A stretch of 64,000 nt of DNA from Rhizorhabdus wittichii RW1 (GTDB taxonomy: Bacteria > Pseudomonadota > Alphaproteobacteria > Sphingomonadales > Sphingomonadaceae): NCBI GenBank assembly GCA_000016765.1, contig CP000699.1:4777501-4841500 (forward strand). Reading direction: 5' to 3'. How positions within the stretch are numbered: the stretch's first letter is position 1; each line of letters opens with the position of its first letter. The notes beneath the pieces were generated by a model, which was not told the origin of the DNA, searched no databases, and worked only from the letters and a program-made list of their open reading frames with translations. This document shows positions 63,959-64,000 of the stretch, in pieces. The position numbers and the translations under genes are program-made.

Positions 63959-64000
63959 GAAAGGCGACGTCGAGGCGGAGATATTGGACGGTGGGCGCCT
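63729..64000 (-). CDS. 3' part of an unknown gene running off the right edge
   Basis: A minus-strand frame open from the right edge to a TGA at 63729-63731. The part near the edge reads like real protein with normal codon use (TVQYLRLDVAFPSEEALTRM, then DEVPAGRRDALAQTLARRL); the last 45 or so residues are Pro/Arg-rich and lie antisense to the Cys-cluster gene. Any likeness to NepR-type anti-sigma factors is too weak to name it. Confidence 0.4.
   Translation of the reverse strand, partial: APTVQYLRLDVAFPSEEALTRMFETMLEDEVPAGRRDALAQTLARRLPSALQRATTSPPVPVRAHWPAPGEDAASPARRRGPRRPGSHI

Overview
The window is GC-rich DNA with dense, mostly overlapping genes and no rRNA, tRNA, transposase or CRISPR array that I could recognise. 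The gene content points to a sphingomonad (Alphaproteobacteria, Sphingomonadales): five large TonB-dependent receptors of the 'IVVTAQKR' type, a UrcA protein, a PEP-CTERM protein, an HbpS/GlcG-like protein beside a receptor, and an hslVU pair. A Rhizorhabdus/Sphingomonas wittichii-like genome would fit, but species cannot be fixed from this window.

Layout. 1-4383: the end of a TonB receptor gene followed by an HbpS-like protein, a RutA-type flavin monooxygenase and an SDR dehydrogenase, which looks like one uptake-plus-oxidation unit. 4396-7840: the lower beta-ketoadipate pathway (pcaF, pcaJ, pcaI) on the minus strand, divergent from an IclR/PcaR-type regulator with palindromic sites between them. 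7844-10089: cstA with its small YbdD partner. 10464-14867: a receiver-Hpt protein and a fused HyuA-HyuB oxoprolinase/hydantoinase. 14897-18071: a MocR regulator divergent from a cytochrome b plus Tat-exported molybdoenzyme pair. 18146-25219: an AraC regulator, two TonB receptors and, between them, a class II deacetylase-like amidohydrolase. 25319-33222: an SDR, then a tight operon of MFS carrier, APC permease, class-III PLP enzyme of the ethanolamine-phosphate phospho-lyase type, APH-type kinase and TetR regulator, then L-serine dehydratase.

33420-39318 holds a TonB receptor, a LuxR-type regulator and both subunits of an N,N-dimethylformamidase-like iron amidohydrolase. 39331-51162 is the most striking region. 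A TetR regulator and a near-perfect 34-bp inverted repeat head an 11-kb chain of overlapping genes: a tryptophan-tryptophylquinone amine dehydrogenase (aauB-E-D-A order), two c-type cytochromes, a TonB receptor broken by one in-frame TAG, an aldehyde dehydrogenase, two acyl-CoA synthetases and a small CxxCH protein. Read together they describe amine uptake, periplasmic oxidation to aldehyde, oxidation to acid and activation to an acyl-CoA.

51291-60418 is mostly housekeeping or general genes: a PEP-CTERM protein, a DUF486 protein, hslVU behind a sigma-32-like promoter, an ArsC/Spx-like protein, a diguanylate cyclase, purT-ridA, an aldo/keto reductase, a UrcA protein behind a good sigma-54-like site, and a TauE/SafE carrier. 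60754-62383 is a three-gene module of lower GC (DUF3237, AhpD-like, SnoaL-like) lying between a decayed and an intact copy of a palindromic MITE-like repeat. The right end (62565-64000) holds small unknown genes.
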